DNA from: Paenibacillus sabuli
GTDB lineage: Bacteria > Bacillota > Bacilli > Paenibacillales > Paenibacillaceae
DNA length: 64,000 bases
Direction of reading: 5' to 3'
Assembly (NCBI RefSeq): GCF_014705605.1
Contig: NZ_JACXIZ010000011.1
Location: 124,001-188,000 of the forward strand
Under the pieces are notes generated by a model that searched no databases, was not told the DNA's origin, and saw nothing but the letters and a program-made list of their open reading frames with translations. This document shows, piece by piece, positions 36,637 to 45,748 of this stretch. The translations under genes were made by a program, and so were the position numbers. Positions within the stretch are counted from its first letter, which is position 1; each line of letters begins with the position of its first letter.

Positions 36637-39435
36637 CTACTCTACAAAGGTCAGCTCGCAGGCGTCAGCGGCATAGACGCTGAACGTGATCGACGTCCCG
36701 TCGGACGGAATGGCGAGCGTCAGCGGCTCGATGTCGCCTGCGAACGTGTCGATCGGCGCTCGCAGCGATGCATTCACCGTAGTCGGCCACTCAAACACAA
36801 TGGCGTGATCGTCCAACACGAAGGCGGCCTGGCCGTTCGCCGGCCCGACGATCTCCGCGTCCGGCTCGCGCATGAACAGCGGCAGATTGAGATACGCCTC
36901 CGCGACGTCCGGGCTGTCCAGCGTCACCGTCACGTCCGTCTGCTCGTCGCCGAGCGCATAGCGCCAGACGAGCGTGCCGGCCGGGCTGGTCAGCGTGCTG
37001 CGAATCTCGAAGATCTCGTCCTGGACGATCCAGTGGAAGGTCGAGCGCTCGCGTCCGGTGTGGAACATGGCGCCGCCAGTGAGCTCGCCGTAGATCGCCG
37101 AATGCGTCATATCCGCCGGCGTCGTCACCGTGCCGCTCTTGCGGTTTTTGGTGGACAGCAGCGCAGCCCCGGTACCCTCGCTCCAGAATGCCGACGGGCC
37201 GCCGCCCACCTTGGACTGCGGACGGATGCTGGACGCGCCCTCCACCTCGTAGAAGACGACGCCGTACAGCCCGCCCCGCTTCCAGGCGACGTGCCCGGGC
37301 AGCGTCCAGGTGCCCTCTTGCTCATAGACCGGCAGCGTCGCCGCTTGGGCCTGCTGCGACTGCGAATAGATATGGTACAGATTGCTGATCCAGCCGCCGC
37401 TCGTGTTGCTCTCGGCGAACTGCTGGTCCTCCAGCGGCAGCGCCCACTCCAGCAGGCGCAGCGCCCAATCGTCGTTGTTGATCAGATGGGCGAAGGTCAT
37501 CGCGTCGCCCGGTCCGGTGAGCGGATCGTTGATCATCTCGTACTTCGCCCGCCCGAGCGGGAAGTCCGGGTGCGCCATGTACATGCCCGGATACGAGGCG
37601 ATGCCCAGCCGCGATTGGGTGCGCGTACTCATCGCCGATGGCGCCATGGCGCTGTTGTTGGCCGTGCCCGACGGCTGTGGCAGCCAGTAGTATTGCTGGA
37701 ACTCCAGCGCCCGCTCGATCGAATCGTACAGCTTGGCGGTCAGCACCGGGTCGGCGCCGGGCAGCTCGCGGTAGCGATAGTAGATGCTGAGCATCATCGT
37801 ATCGTTCATCGCGCCGTAGTGACCGTCCGCCCCGTACTCCTCCAGATAATAGCCTGCCGGATGCTGGCCGAACTTGGAGGCGGCGCCGTGCGTGCCGTCG
37901 ACATAGGACGTGATCATCCGCTCGAAGTAGCCGAGGAAGCGTGGCTCGCCGGTCGCCATGTACGTGAACAGATGCCCTTCGATCGTATGCAGCCACTGGT
38001 TGCTCTGGTACCCCTTGTAATCGCCCATCCGATCGCCCGCTGCGATCAGCGCCTCGCGGAATACCGCATCCACCGCCGGGTCCAGGCTGTCGTGCAACAG
38101 GTAGTAGGTATGCGCAACCGTATAGTAGGCGAAGAACGCGTGCGTCAACGGATTGGCCGTGCTGCGCAGGTCGTTCTCGCGAATATAGTCGTCGCCCTGC
38201 ATCATGACGAGCCGATGCAACGCGCCCAGCGTGGCCCGATTGCGCAAGCCCTCGTGATCATAGGCCGGATTCAGCTCGCCCGGAATCGAGACGGCCGCCG
38301 CCATATTGAGAGGGTCCCAGGTGGAGAAGATCTTGGGATACAGGGAGCTCTCCCATGTCGGCGGCAAGGGACGCGGCTGCCCTGGATTGTCCGGGTCCCA
38401 AGGCGTGATCGCACCGTAATACGGATTGCTCGGATCGAGCACCTGCCGGCTGAGCGGCGAAGCCGAGCCCATGATGAACCCGTACTTGCCGTAATGTAGC
38501 GCTTCCAAAATTGGATGCTCCAGGTCGTCCGGCACCTCGTCAAAAAAGTCCAGGTTGACCGCTAGCGGTTCGGTAGCCAGGTCCACCATCGCCTCGCGCA
38601 CCCGCGCCTGCAGCGGACCGGCGACGAGCAGGCCGTCGGCCTCCGCCGTCCCGCCCTTGAGCGCCAGCGCCGCCGCCGGAGACGGCGTGAGCAGACCCGG
38701 CACGCCGTCGAAGACGATGGCGCCCTTGCGCGGCGCGTTCAGCTCCAGCCGCCACACCTCGTCCGCGGCCGCGGGCTCTACCGTCAGCAGGCGCCGGCTC
38801 CCGGACGCCGCGGGCGAGCCGAGCGACTGACCGAGCGCGTCGAACAGCTCGACCGTGGCGCCGCCCAGCGCCTCCAGCACGACTGCCTCGGTCGTGCGCG
38901 GCAAGTACACGTACGCCGGCGAGGGCAGCGTACTCCCGAGCGAGAGCGCCATCTCGCCGCGCACGCCCCAGATCGGCGTATCCGGCAGGCCGATCTCCAG
39001 CACGTCGCCGGAGCGGCCGCCCGAGAGCGACACGCGGTAGATGCCCGGCTCGCCGCCCGGCGGCAGCGCGATGATCGTCTCCGTCGTACCGGCCGACTGG
39101 TCGGTCAGCTCCTCCACCGCGAGCAGTTCGCCATCCGGGCCGAACACGCGCGCCAGCGTAATCGGCGCGAAGGGCTCCGTGCTTGCGGGCGTCGTCGTGC
39201 GCCGAATTCGGACGCTCTCCGGCCCCTCGTCATCGTACTTGGCCAGCATACCCACGCCGCCGATCAGGCCGGGCAGCAGCCGGTTCACGACCGTTTGCTG
39301 CAGCGGGTAATACGTCTCCTCCGCGACGGTCGGCTCCGCCGAAGCGCGCTCCCCGGGGAGCGCAGGCAATCCCGTCCAGGGCCAGCAGCCGATCACCATC
39401 AGCGCGGCCAGCCAAGTACTGAGTTGTCTTCGCAT
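36637..39435 (-). CDS. Large secreted protein, possible polysaccharide lyase or hydrolase
   Basis: This 932-residue protein has a signal peptide (LAALMVIGCWPWTGLPAL). The first 300 residues are beta-rich (carbohydrate-binding-like). The long central region is rich in aromatic helices, as in alpha/alpha-toroid enzymes (SNQWLHTIEGHLFTYMATG, EEYGADGHYGAMNDTMMLS). The C-terminal 250 residues are again beta-rich. Toroid plus beta-sandwich is the plan of heparinase- and alginate-type lyases, but I cannot name a family. GAGGAGG precedes the ATG. It is the last gene of a run that begins with an LplB/LplC-type importer, so it probably cuts the polymer whose products that importer takes up. Confidence 0.7.
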   Translation of the reverse strand: MRRQLSTWLAALMVIGCWPWTGLPALPGERASAEPTVAEETYYPLQQTVVNRLLPGLIGGVGMLAKYDDEGPESVRIRRTTTPASTEPFAPITLARVFGPDGELLAVEELTDQSAGTTETIIALPPGGEPGIYRVSLSGGRSGDVLEIGLPDTPIWGVRGEMALSLGSTLPSPAYVYLPRTTEAVVLEALGGATVELFDALGQSLGSPAASGSRRLLTVEPAAADEVWRLELNAPRKGAIVFDGVPGLLTPSPAAALALKGGTAEADGLLVAGPLQARVREAMVDLATEPLAVNLDFFDEVPDDLEHPILEALHYGKYGFIMGSASPLSRQVLDPSNPYYGAITPWDPDNPGQPRPLPPTWESSLYPKIFSTWDPLNMAAAVSIPGELNPAYDHEGLRNRATLGALHRLVMMQGDDYIRENDLRSTANPLTHAFFAYYTVAHTYYLLHDSLDPAVDAVFREALIAAGDRMGDYKGYQSNQWLHTIEGHLFTYMATGEPRFLGYFERMITSYVDGTHGAASKFGQHPAGYYLEEYGADGHYGAMNDTMMLSIYYRYRELPGADPVLTAKLYDSIERALEFQQYYWLPQPSGTANNSAMAPSAMSTRTQSRLGIASYPGMYMAHPDFPLGRAKYEMINDPLTGPGDAMTFAHLINNDDWALRLLEWALPLEDQQFAESNTSGGWISNLYHIYSQSQQAQAATLPVYEQEGTWTLPGHVAWKRGGLYGVVFYEVEGASSIRPQSKVGGGPSAFWSEGTGAALLSTKNRKSGTVTTPADMTHSAIYGELTGGAMFHTGRERSTFHWIVQDEIFEIRSTLTSPAGTLVWRYALGDEQTDVTVTLDSPDVAEAYLNLPLFMREPDAEIVGPANGQAAFVLDDHAIVFEWPTTVNASLRAPIDTFAGDIEPLTLAIPSDGTSITFSVYAADACELTFVE

Positions 39436-39530
39436 CTATCATTCGCCTCCTCAATTTATACATGGTAGACCGTGTATCCTGCTTATCTGCGTTTTGAAGC
39501 CTGTTTGCGGCTCCGAGGGCCATGCCCTTA

Positions 39531-39577
39531 CAGAGCAGGCCTGCCTATCATACCTCCTCACCGGCAAGCCTGCTCTG
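39531..39577. terminator. Hairpin between the lipoprotein and secreted-protein genes
   Basis: CAGAGCAGGC pairs with GCCTGCTCTG across a 27-nt loop that is itself partly paired. It lies 17 bp after the lipoprotein stop codon. There is no T-run, so it may protect the importer mRNA rather than terminate fully. Confidence 0.5.
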
Positions 39578-39593
39578 GTTCAAGCGGTACGCC

Positions 39594-41246
39594 TTACTCT
39601 CCTGCTCGCTCCAGTTGCGTATTATACATCTCGACCAGCTCCGCTGCGCCGAGTTGATTCGCCTCGCGCACGAATTGCGAGATCGACTCGTCGTTGATCG
39701 CCGTTTTGCCCATGACGAATTCCGTCAGCTTCTGCTCCAGATGCTTGGTCAGATTGGCGAGCCTCTCCTTCTCCAGCTCGGCCTCCTCCTCCGTCGCCAC
39801 CATCAGCGGCACCGAATCGACGATATACGGCTGCTGCAGCTCGTCGATCGCCGCATCCTCCGGCGACAGGACGCGCGCCTGCCGCGACTTGTCGAAGGCC
39901 GCCATCCGGATGCTGTCGTAGAGCACGCCTTCCTTGCGCAGATTCGGCACGAGCAGGTCCGGCTCTTCCTCCAGATAGCGCACCTCGCCGCCATTCACCT
40001 CGTAATTCTTGCCCGCGATGCCATAATTCGTGTAGTCCGTACCCTCGTCGCTATACAGGTAATCGAGGAATTGGACAGCGATCTCCGGCTGCTTCACATC
40101 GGCGGCCAGCGCGATACTCTGGGCGTCGAAGACGACCGGCTTGATGAACTGGAACGGCTTCACCCCTTCGGCGGCGAACGGCGCCATCGGCACGAGCCGA
40201 TAATCGGTCGAGGCATCGGCCTGTCTCGCCTTGGAATTGAACTGCGACACCCGCCCCTTGAAGTGATGGGTCACCAGCGACTTGCCGCTCAGCATGCGCT
40301 CGTCGAATTGATTGGACTGCAGCAACGCGAATTCCGGGTCCATCAGCCCCTCCTCGTACAGCCGATGCAGGTAGGTGAGCATATCGACGAAGCGCGCGTC
40401 CTCCGCCGCAAAGCGATATTCGTCCGCCTCGCGGTCGTAGCCGAGCATGCCGTCGATGCCGGTGAACATCTGCGCGAAGTCGCGGTACAGCCCGATGCGT
40501 CCGATCGGAGCCGTGCTGATCGGCAGGAATGGATATGCGTCGGGATAAGCGGCCTTCATCTGCTTGAGCATGTCGTAGAATTCATCCGTGTTCCCGGGCT
40601 GCTCGATTCCGAGCTCGTCCATGACGTCTCCGCGCGCCATCCAGGAGAAGCTGATGTAATTCTCCTCCGAGAACGTCGGCACGCTGTAGATGCCGCCGTC
40701 GGCTGCCGTCGAGACCACCGTGGCGTCGGGGTACTTCTCGTACCAGGCCTTGATGTTCGGCATCAGTCCCTCGTCCATGTACGGCTTGAGATCGAGGAAG
40801 ACCCCGTCCGGGCCATACTGGCGCGCCAGCGAGCCGGTCAGCGAGCCGAAGAAGTCGGTCACCGACTGCGTGGCGAGCAGCAGCATGCGCTTCTCCTCGA
40901 AGCCTGCGCCGGGCGCGGGCTCGAAGCGAATGTCGACGCCCGTCCGCTCCGCCATCGCGCGGAAGATCGGCCAATCGCTGCTGACCGCCGCGTCGGCGCG
41001 CTCGGCGATAAAAAAGCTGTACGTGATCGGCTCCGCCGACAGCGGCAGCTCGAGGCCGCCGGTGCGGGCCGGGTCGTATTCGATAGCGCTTGCAGGCGGC
41101 GTCGAATTTCCGCCGTCGACAGCTTCCTTGCTCGTCGTGTTCGTCCCCCCGCCGTTCTGGGTGCAGGCGGCCAGCATGACCGCCATCGTCACCCCCCCGA
41201 CCAGACGCAGGGTCCGGCTCTGATAGACCGCTTTCATTTTTTTCAT
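39594..41246 (-). CDS. ABC transporter sugar-binding lipoprotein (LplA-like)
   Basis: This 550-residue protein has a lipoprotein signal with the lipobox LAAC near residue 28, then an extracellular solute-binding fold (GGIYSVPTFSEENYISFSWMARGDVMDELGI). The length and the IGLYRDFAQMFTG region fit the LplA family of large sugar-binding lipoproteins common in Paenibacillus. AAGGGGG lies before the ATG. It follows the two permease genes. No ATPase gene is present, so it probably shares a housekeeping MsmX-type ATPase. Confidence 0.9.
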   Translation of the reverse strand: MKKMKAVYQSRTLRLVGGVTMAVMLAACTQNGGGTNTTSKEAVDGGNSTPPASAIEYDPARTGGLELPLSAEPITYSFFIAERADAAVSSDWPIFRAMAERTGVDIRFEPAPGAGFEEKRMLLLATQSVTDFFGSLTGSLARQYGPDGVFLDLKPYMDEGLMPNIKAWYEKYPDATVVSTAADGGIYSVPTFSEENYISFSWMARGDVMDELGIEQPGNTDEFYDMLKQMKAAYPDAYPFLPISTAPIGRIGLYRDFAQMFTGIDGMLGYDREADEYRFAAEDARFVDMLTYLHRLYEEGLMDPEFALLQSNQFDERMLSGKSLVTHHFKGRVSQFNSKARQADASTDYRLVPMAPFAAEGVKPFQFIKPVVFDAQSIALAADVKQPEIAVQFLDYLYSDEGTDYTNYGIAGKNYEVNGGEVRYLEEEPDLLVPNLRKEGVLYDSIRMAAFDKSRQARVLSPEDAAIDELQQPYIVDSVPLMVATEEEAELEKERLANLTKHLEQKLTEFVMGKTAINDESISQFVREANQLGAAELVEMYNTQLERAGE

Positions 41247-41282
41247 GTCGATCGTCCCCCTTGATGGTTTAAGCTCTACTTG

Positions 41283-42161
41283 CTAACCCTTGATGCCGCC
41301 GATCATCGTTCCCTGCACGAAGTATTTCTGTATGAACGGGTATACGCACAGGATCGGCAACGCTGCTACCATGATCGTCGAATACTTGACCGTCTCCAGC
41401 AGCATGATCTCGTCGTCGCCCGCCGAGCCCTGCGATTGCGCGGCCGCCGTGCCGGCGATCACGATATTGCGCAGATGAATCTGCAGCGGATAGAGCTCCT
41501 TCTGATTCAGATAGATCAATGCGTCAAAGAATGAATTCCATTGCGTCACCGCGGTGAACAAGCCGATCGTCATCAGCACCGGCTTCGAGAGCGGCATCAC
41601 AATGCGCAGCAGCGTGCCCATCACGCCGCAGCCGTCGATGCGCGCCGCCTCCTCCAGCTCCTCCGGCAGCTGCTCGAAAAACGTCCGCATGATGAACAGG
41701 TACCACGTATTGATCAGCGTCGGCACGATGACCGCCCAGATCGTGTCGATCAGGCCGAGCTGCTTGACGACGAGGAAGGTCGGGATCAGCCCGCCGTTGA
41801 ACAGCATCGTCGCCGCCGCGAACAGCAGGATCGTCCGCCTGCCCAGAAGGCGGCGCTTCGCCAGCGGATACGCCATCATCGAGGTCACGAGCAGCGTCGC
41901 CGCCGTCTGGATCACCGTGTAGCGAATCGTATTGCCGTAGCTCAGCCAGATGAACGGATCGGCGAAGACTCGCTCGTAGGCGATGAAGGTAAGGTCCCGC
42001 GGCCACAGCTTGACCGTACCGTTCACGACCAGGCCGACATTGCTGATCGAGGCCGAGGCGACGTAGACGATCGGATACAACATGACAGCCGCCAGGATCA
42101 GCATCAGCGTCACATTGAAGGCGTCGAAAACGCGCGAGGCCATACTTGTTTTGATTTTCAC
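41283..42161 (-). CDS. Carbohydrate ABC transporter permease (LplC/YtcP-like)
   Basis: This 292-residue inner-membrane protein has six predicted helices and the EAA loop ELEEAARIDGCGVMGTLLRIVMPLSKP that docks with the ATPase. It resembles YtcP/LplC permeases. It pairs with the permease gene 13 bp upstream and the lipoprotein gene downstream. Confidence 0.93.
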   Translation of the reverse strand: MKIKTSMASRVFDAFNVTLMLILAAVMLYPIVYVASASISNVGLVVNGTVKLWPRDLTFIAYERVFADPFIWLSYGNTIRYTVIQTAATLLVTSMMAYPLAKRRLLGRRTILLFAAATMLFNGGLIPTFLVVKQLGLIDTIWAVIVPTLINTWYLFIMRTFFEQLPEELEEAARIDGCGVMGTLLRIVMPLSKPVLMTIGLFTAVTQWNSFFDALIYLNQKELYPLQIHLRNIVIAGTAAAQSQGSAGDDEIMLLETVKYSTIMVAALPILCVYPFIQKYFVQGTMIGGIKG

Positions 42162-42174
42162 AGCGCGCCTCCTC

Positions 42175-43086
42175 CTACCATAGACTGCCGTGCGCCGTCT
42201 TGCGCGCCAGCTTGTTGGCGGCGACGACCAGCACGAACCCGATGACCGCCTGGAACAGTCCGACCGCGGCGGCGAAGCTGAAGTCCGCGTTGATCAGTCC
42301 GCGCCGGTAGACGAATGTGTTGATGACATCGGCGGTGTCGTAGAGCGTCGGATTGTACAGCAGGATGATTTTCTGATAACCGATCTCCATCATCTTGCCC
42401 AGATTGAGCACGAGCAGGATGATCACGACCGGCAGCATGCCGACGAAGGTGATATGGCGGATCTGCTGGAAGCGGTTCGCCCCATCCATTCGGGCCGCCT
42501 CGTATAGCGTCGGATCGACGCCCGCGATGGCAGCCAGATACAGGATCGTGCCCCAGCCGAGCGTCTGCCAGATCTCCGAGGCCACATAGATCGTACGGAA
42601 CCAGCCCGGCTCGGCCATGAACATGATCGGCTCGATCCCCAGCATGACCAGCACATGATTGACGATGCCTGAGGACGGGGACAGGAAGTTGACCACCATG
42701 CCGACGATGACGACTGTGGACAGGAAGTGCGGCAAGTAGCTGACCGTCTGAATGAAGCGGCGGAACAGCACGACCCGCAGCTCGTTGAGCAGCAGCGCCA
42801 ACAGGATCGGCGCCGGAAATGCAAACAGCAGCTCGTATACATTAAGAAGCAGCGTGTTGCGGATCAGTTGCCAGGCGTCCGGCGTTCGCGTGAAAAAATC
42901 GATGAAATGCTTGAAGCCGACCCACTCGCTTCCCCAGATGCCCTTGCCGATCGAATAGTTCTGAAAGCTGATCAGCACCCCGTACATCGGGACATACTTG
43001 AATACAATATAAAACAAAATGCCCGGCAGCATCAGCCAATACAGCGCCTGATCGCGGCGCAGCGCGCGCCAATGCTCCTTTCTCAT
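42175..43086 (-). CDS. Carbohydrate ABC transporter permease (LplB-like)
   Basis: This 303-residue membrane protein has six helices and an EAA loop (LYEAARMDGANRFQQIRHITFVGMLP). MRKEHWRALRRDQALYWLMLPG is a typical LplB start, and GGAGGG lies 8 nt before that ATG (43086). The longer upstream frame has no ribosome site. The 286 bp upstream (43087-43372) hold no gene I can support and should contain the importer promoter, which I could not identify. Confidence 0.93.
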   Translation of the reverse strand: MRKEHWRALRRDQALYWLMLPGILFYIVFKYVPMYGVLISFQNYSIGKGIWGSEWVGFKHFIDFFTRTPDAWQLIRNTLLLNVYELLFAFPAPILLALLLNELRVVLFRRFIQTVSYLPHFLSTVVIVGMVVNFLSPSSGIVNHVLVMLGIEPIMFMAEPGWFRTIYVASEIWQTLGWGTILYLAAIAGVDPTLYEAARMDGANRFQQIRHITFVGMLPVVIILLVLNLGKMMEIGYQKIILLYNPTLYDTADVINTFVYRRGLINADFSFAAAVGLFQAVIGFVLVVAANKLARKTAHGSLW

Positions 43087-43372
43087 GCTGCTAACCCTCC
43101 GTTTCCTTGCCAATCGCGCGAAGCGTGCACCGACTTCGCGGCTTCGGACGTCCGTACCTACGCTTTCCATGCTAAGGGCCGGCGCCGCTCGGCGCCAGCC
43201 CTCATATTTTCCGCGATCACTCATTGTTGCAAGCGTGATGCACAGCCACAAAGCTGCGTCTGCAGACCATGCCCGTTCCGTACCGGAATGGTAACCGAGG
43301 CCAAGCAACGGCCGCTCGTGCGCATTTTTTCGTCGATCACTACTTTTTTCTGCATGTGTGGGTCGCCGCGAC

Positions 43373-44701
43373 TCAGCCGCCGGCGGCAGCGGATGCGGTC
43401 GAAGCGGCCAGCAGTCGCTCCAGCCCGGACTTCACCGCAGGCCAGTCCGTCCGCTCGGGCAGCACGCCCTGCGCAGCCGAGGTCGCCGCCAGCACGCCGG
43501 CCGCCTGTCCGGTCTGCACCGCGTTGCCGGTGACGCGGTAGCTCGAGTGCGCCAGGAAGTCGCCGCTAATGCAGCGACCGGCCAGCACGAGCCCGCCGAC
43601 GTCGCGTGCCACCAGCGCCCGCAGCGGGATATCGTAGGGTTGCGCCCGCTCCCGATATTCCTGATTCGCCGATTCGAAGCTCTTGGAGCCGGCGCCGTGC
43701 AGGGCATGGACGTCCACCTTGAACGTGACGCGGCAGACGGCGTCCGGATGCCGCACGCCGCTGAGCAAGTCTTCCTTGGTCACAGTGTACAAGCCGTGAA
43801 TGCGGCGCCCCTCGCGCACGCCGATCTGCGAGGCTGTCGAGACGAGTCGCAGCCGCTCCCAGATGCCGCCGATCCCGCGCAGCGCCGCCACGACCTCATT
43901 CACTTCACGACGTGCCTGCAGCGTCGCAGCGGTCAGATCGTCCGCATTCAATCCGGAACGGCCATATTGGTGATTGGCCATGAGCATGTACAGTTCGTCG
44001 CGGATATGCCAGAGTCCCGGGCTGCGATACGAGGGGGAATAGCCGCCGCGCTCGATATCGGCGAGCAGACGCAGCCGCGAGGCGCGCTCGATGAGCGTAT
44101 ACGGCCGGCTCGCCTCGGGATCGACGCCGGCGACGAGCGCAATCAGGCTCATCGGCTGCATCGCCCCGCTGTGCTCCTCACCGAGGCTGTAGCCGCAGCC
44201 GGCCTGGGCGGCGAGATCGCCGTCGCCGGTCGCATCGACGAATACCTCGGCTCGCCATGCCTCGCGGCCCGACTTGGATTCGGTCACGATGTGCGTGAGC
44301 CGCTTGGCCGCATCGCAATGCGCCGCCGCGACGCGGGTATGGAGCCGCACGGTGACGCCTGCCTCGGCGCACATCGCTTCGAGCTCGAGCTTGAGCGCCT
44401 CCACGTCGCAGACGAAGCCTTGTCGTGCATCGTGCCGCTCCAGCCGTGCCAGCAGCTCCGGCAATAGCCCCGTCTTATTGGCGCCGTCGATGATATAGGC
44501 GAGCTGCCCGGCTGTCCAGATGCCGCCGAGGCAGCCGTGCAGCTCGATCAGGCAAGTACGCGCCCCGCTGCGTGCGGCGGCCAGTGCTGCGGCGATGCCG
44601 GCCGGGCCGGCGCCGCAGACGATGACGTCATAGTGCGCCGTGACGTCGAGCGCGCGCTCCTGTTCATGGAGGGTCTCCTGGGGGTTGGGTGAAGTGTGCA
44701 T
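43373..44701 (-). CDS. FAD-dependent oxidoreductase (FAD_oxidored family)
   Basis: This 442-residue protein has an FAD-binding Rossmann motif (YDVIVCGAGPAGIAAALAAARSG) near residue 25. LIELHGCLGGIWTAGQ follows, then DATGDGDLAAQAG, and a late DVGGLVLAGRCISGDFLAHSSYRVTG. This pattern is typical of oxidoreductases found in sugar-degradation loci. It has no signal peptide, so it acts in the cytoplasm, perhaps on imported sugars. AGGAGAGG precedes the ATG. It sits between the regulators and the importer genes. Confidence 0.88.
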   Translation of the reverse strand: MHTSPNPQETLHEQERALDVTAHYDVIVCGAGPAGIAAALAAARSGARTCLIELHGCLGGIWTAGQLAYIIDGANKTGLLPELLARLERHDARQGFVCDVEALKLELEAMCAEAGVTVRLHTRVAAAHCDAAKRLTHIVTESKSGREAWRAEVFVDATGDGDLAAQAGCGYSLGEEHSGAMQPMSLIALVAGVDPEASRPYTLIERASRLRLLADIERGGYSPSYRSPGLWHIRDELYMLMANHQYGRSGLNADDLTAATLQARREVNEVVAALRGIGGIWERLRLVSTASQIGVREGRRIHGLYTVTKEDLLSGVRHPDAVCRVTFKVDVHALHGAGSKSFESANQEYRERAQPYDIPLRALVARDVGGLVLAGRCISGDFLAHSSYRVTGNAVQTGQAAGVLAATSAAQGVLPERTDWPAVKSGLERLLAASTASAAAGG

Positions 44702-44815
44702 TTCGCTATCCTCTCCTTGGTTAGATGTGCTCGCGTCTAGCGCGGGCCGGGATAGCTCCAGTATAGCGGGGCTATGGGGGGAAAGGCTTGCGATTCCTTG
44801 ACTGCGGGGATGCGA

Positions 44816-45748
44816 TTAGTTGACCTCTTGGCCGGATGCTTCGCGACGATAGTCGCGCGGCGCCTGGCCGGTGAGCTCGCGGAAGACGCGGCTGAAATGC
44901 GAGGACGAGGAGAATCCGCACATCAGGCCGATTTCCGTAATCGAAGCGCGCGGTTGCTCGCGCAGCTCCTGCTTGGCGCGGAGCACGCGCTGCAACAGCA
45001 CGTACTGATAATAGCTAAGGTGCAGCTCCTTCTGAAACGAGCGCGTCAAGTGCTCGGAGCTGACGCCGAAGTGCTCGGCCGTGGCGCGTAGTGACAGGTC
45101 CTCGTGCAGACGCTCTTCCACATAAGCGGCGCAAGCCGCAATCAGCTCCGTGACGGGGCGCTGCGTCGTCTTGTCCAGCCCTGCGACGTCCGCATCCCGC
45201 GCGGCGCGACTGCGCTCGAGCAATACGGTGAGTTCCAGGAACAACCCCAGCAGCATGCGCTCCCAGCCCGGCCTGCGAATCTGCTGCTCGCGCTCCATAC
45301 GGCGGCAGAGCGACGCCGCCTCCGAATACGCCTCCGGCGTCAGCATTAGACTCTCCCACGGCTCCGCCGGGAGCCATCCCACGTCCGGTCCTTCCGTACC
45401 GGCCGTAGCTGCTGTCCATGCCGCACAGACGACGGTGCGCCGATAATCGCTCGCCGGGTCGGCGATGGCCTGATGCGGCACCCGGTCGCCGACAAGCATG
45501 ACTTGCCGCGCCGCCTGTCGGATCATGCCGCCCGGGGTGACGAACACCGCTTCGCCCCGATGCGTCAAATGAATTTCGATGCCCGGCTGGCGGTGCAGCC
45601 GCCGCTTGCTGCGATCTGCCAGGCGATCGCTCTGCACGTAGATCGGGCTGTCGCTCAGACGGGCCGATACGGCGGCGTTCCAGCGCGGGTTGTAGTCGAT
45701 GTCGTCGTGCAGCGCTCTTGCCGGCTTTTTGTCTTTGTTAGGCGCCAT
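44816..45748 (-). CDS. AraC-family transcriptional regulator with cupin-like sensor half
   Basis: This 310-residue protein has an N-terminal ligand-binding half (IEIHLTHRGEAVFVTPGG) and a C-terminal double helix-turn-helix (LSLRATAEHFGVSSEHLTRSFQKEL; ITEIGLMCGFSSSSHFSRVFRELTG). The ATG at 45748 follows GGAGGGG and overlaps the end of the sensor-regulator gene by 11 bp. It probably controls the neighbouring oxidoreductase and importer genes in response to a sugar. Confidence 0.88.
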   Translation of the reverse strand: MAPNKDKKPARALHDDIDYNPRWNAAVSARLSDSPIYVQSDRLADRSKRRLHRQPGIEIHLTHRGEAVFVTPGGMIRQAARQVMLVGDRVPHQAIADPASDYRRTVVCAAWTAATAGTEGPDVGWLPAEPWESLMLTPEAYSEAASLCRRMEREQQIRRPGWERMLLGLFLELTVLLERSRAARDADVAGLDKTTQRPVTELIAACAAYVEERLHEDLSLRATAEHFGVSSEHLTRSFQKELHLSYYQYVLLQRVLRAKQELREQPRASITEIGLMCGFSSSSHFSRVFRELTGQAPRDYRREASGQEVN

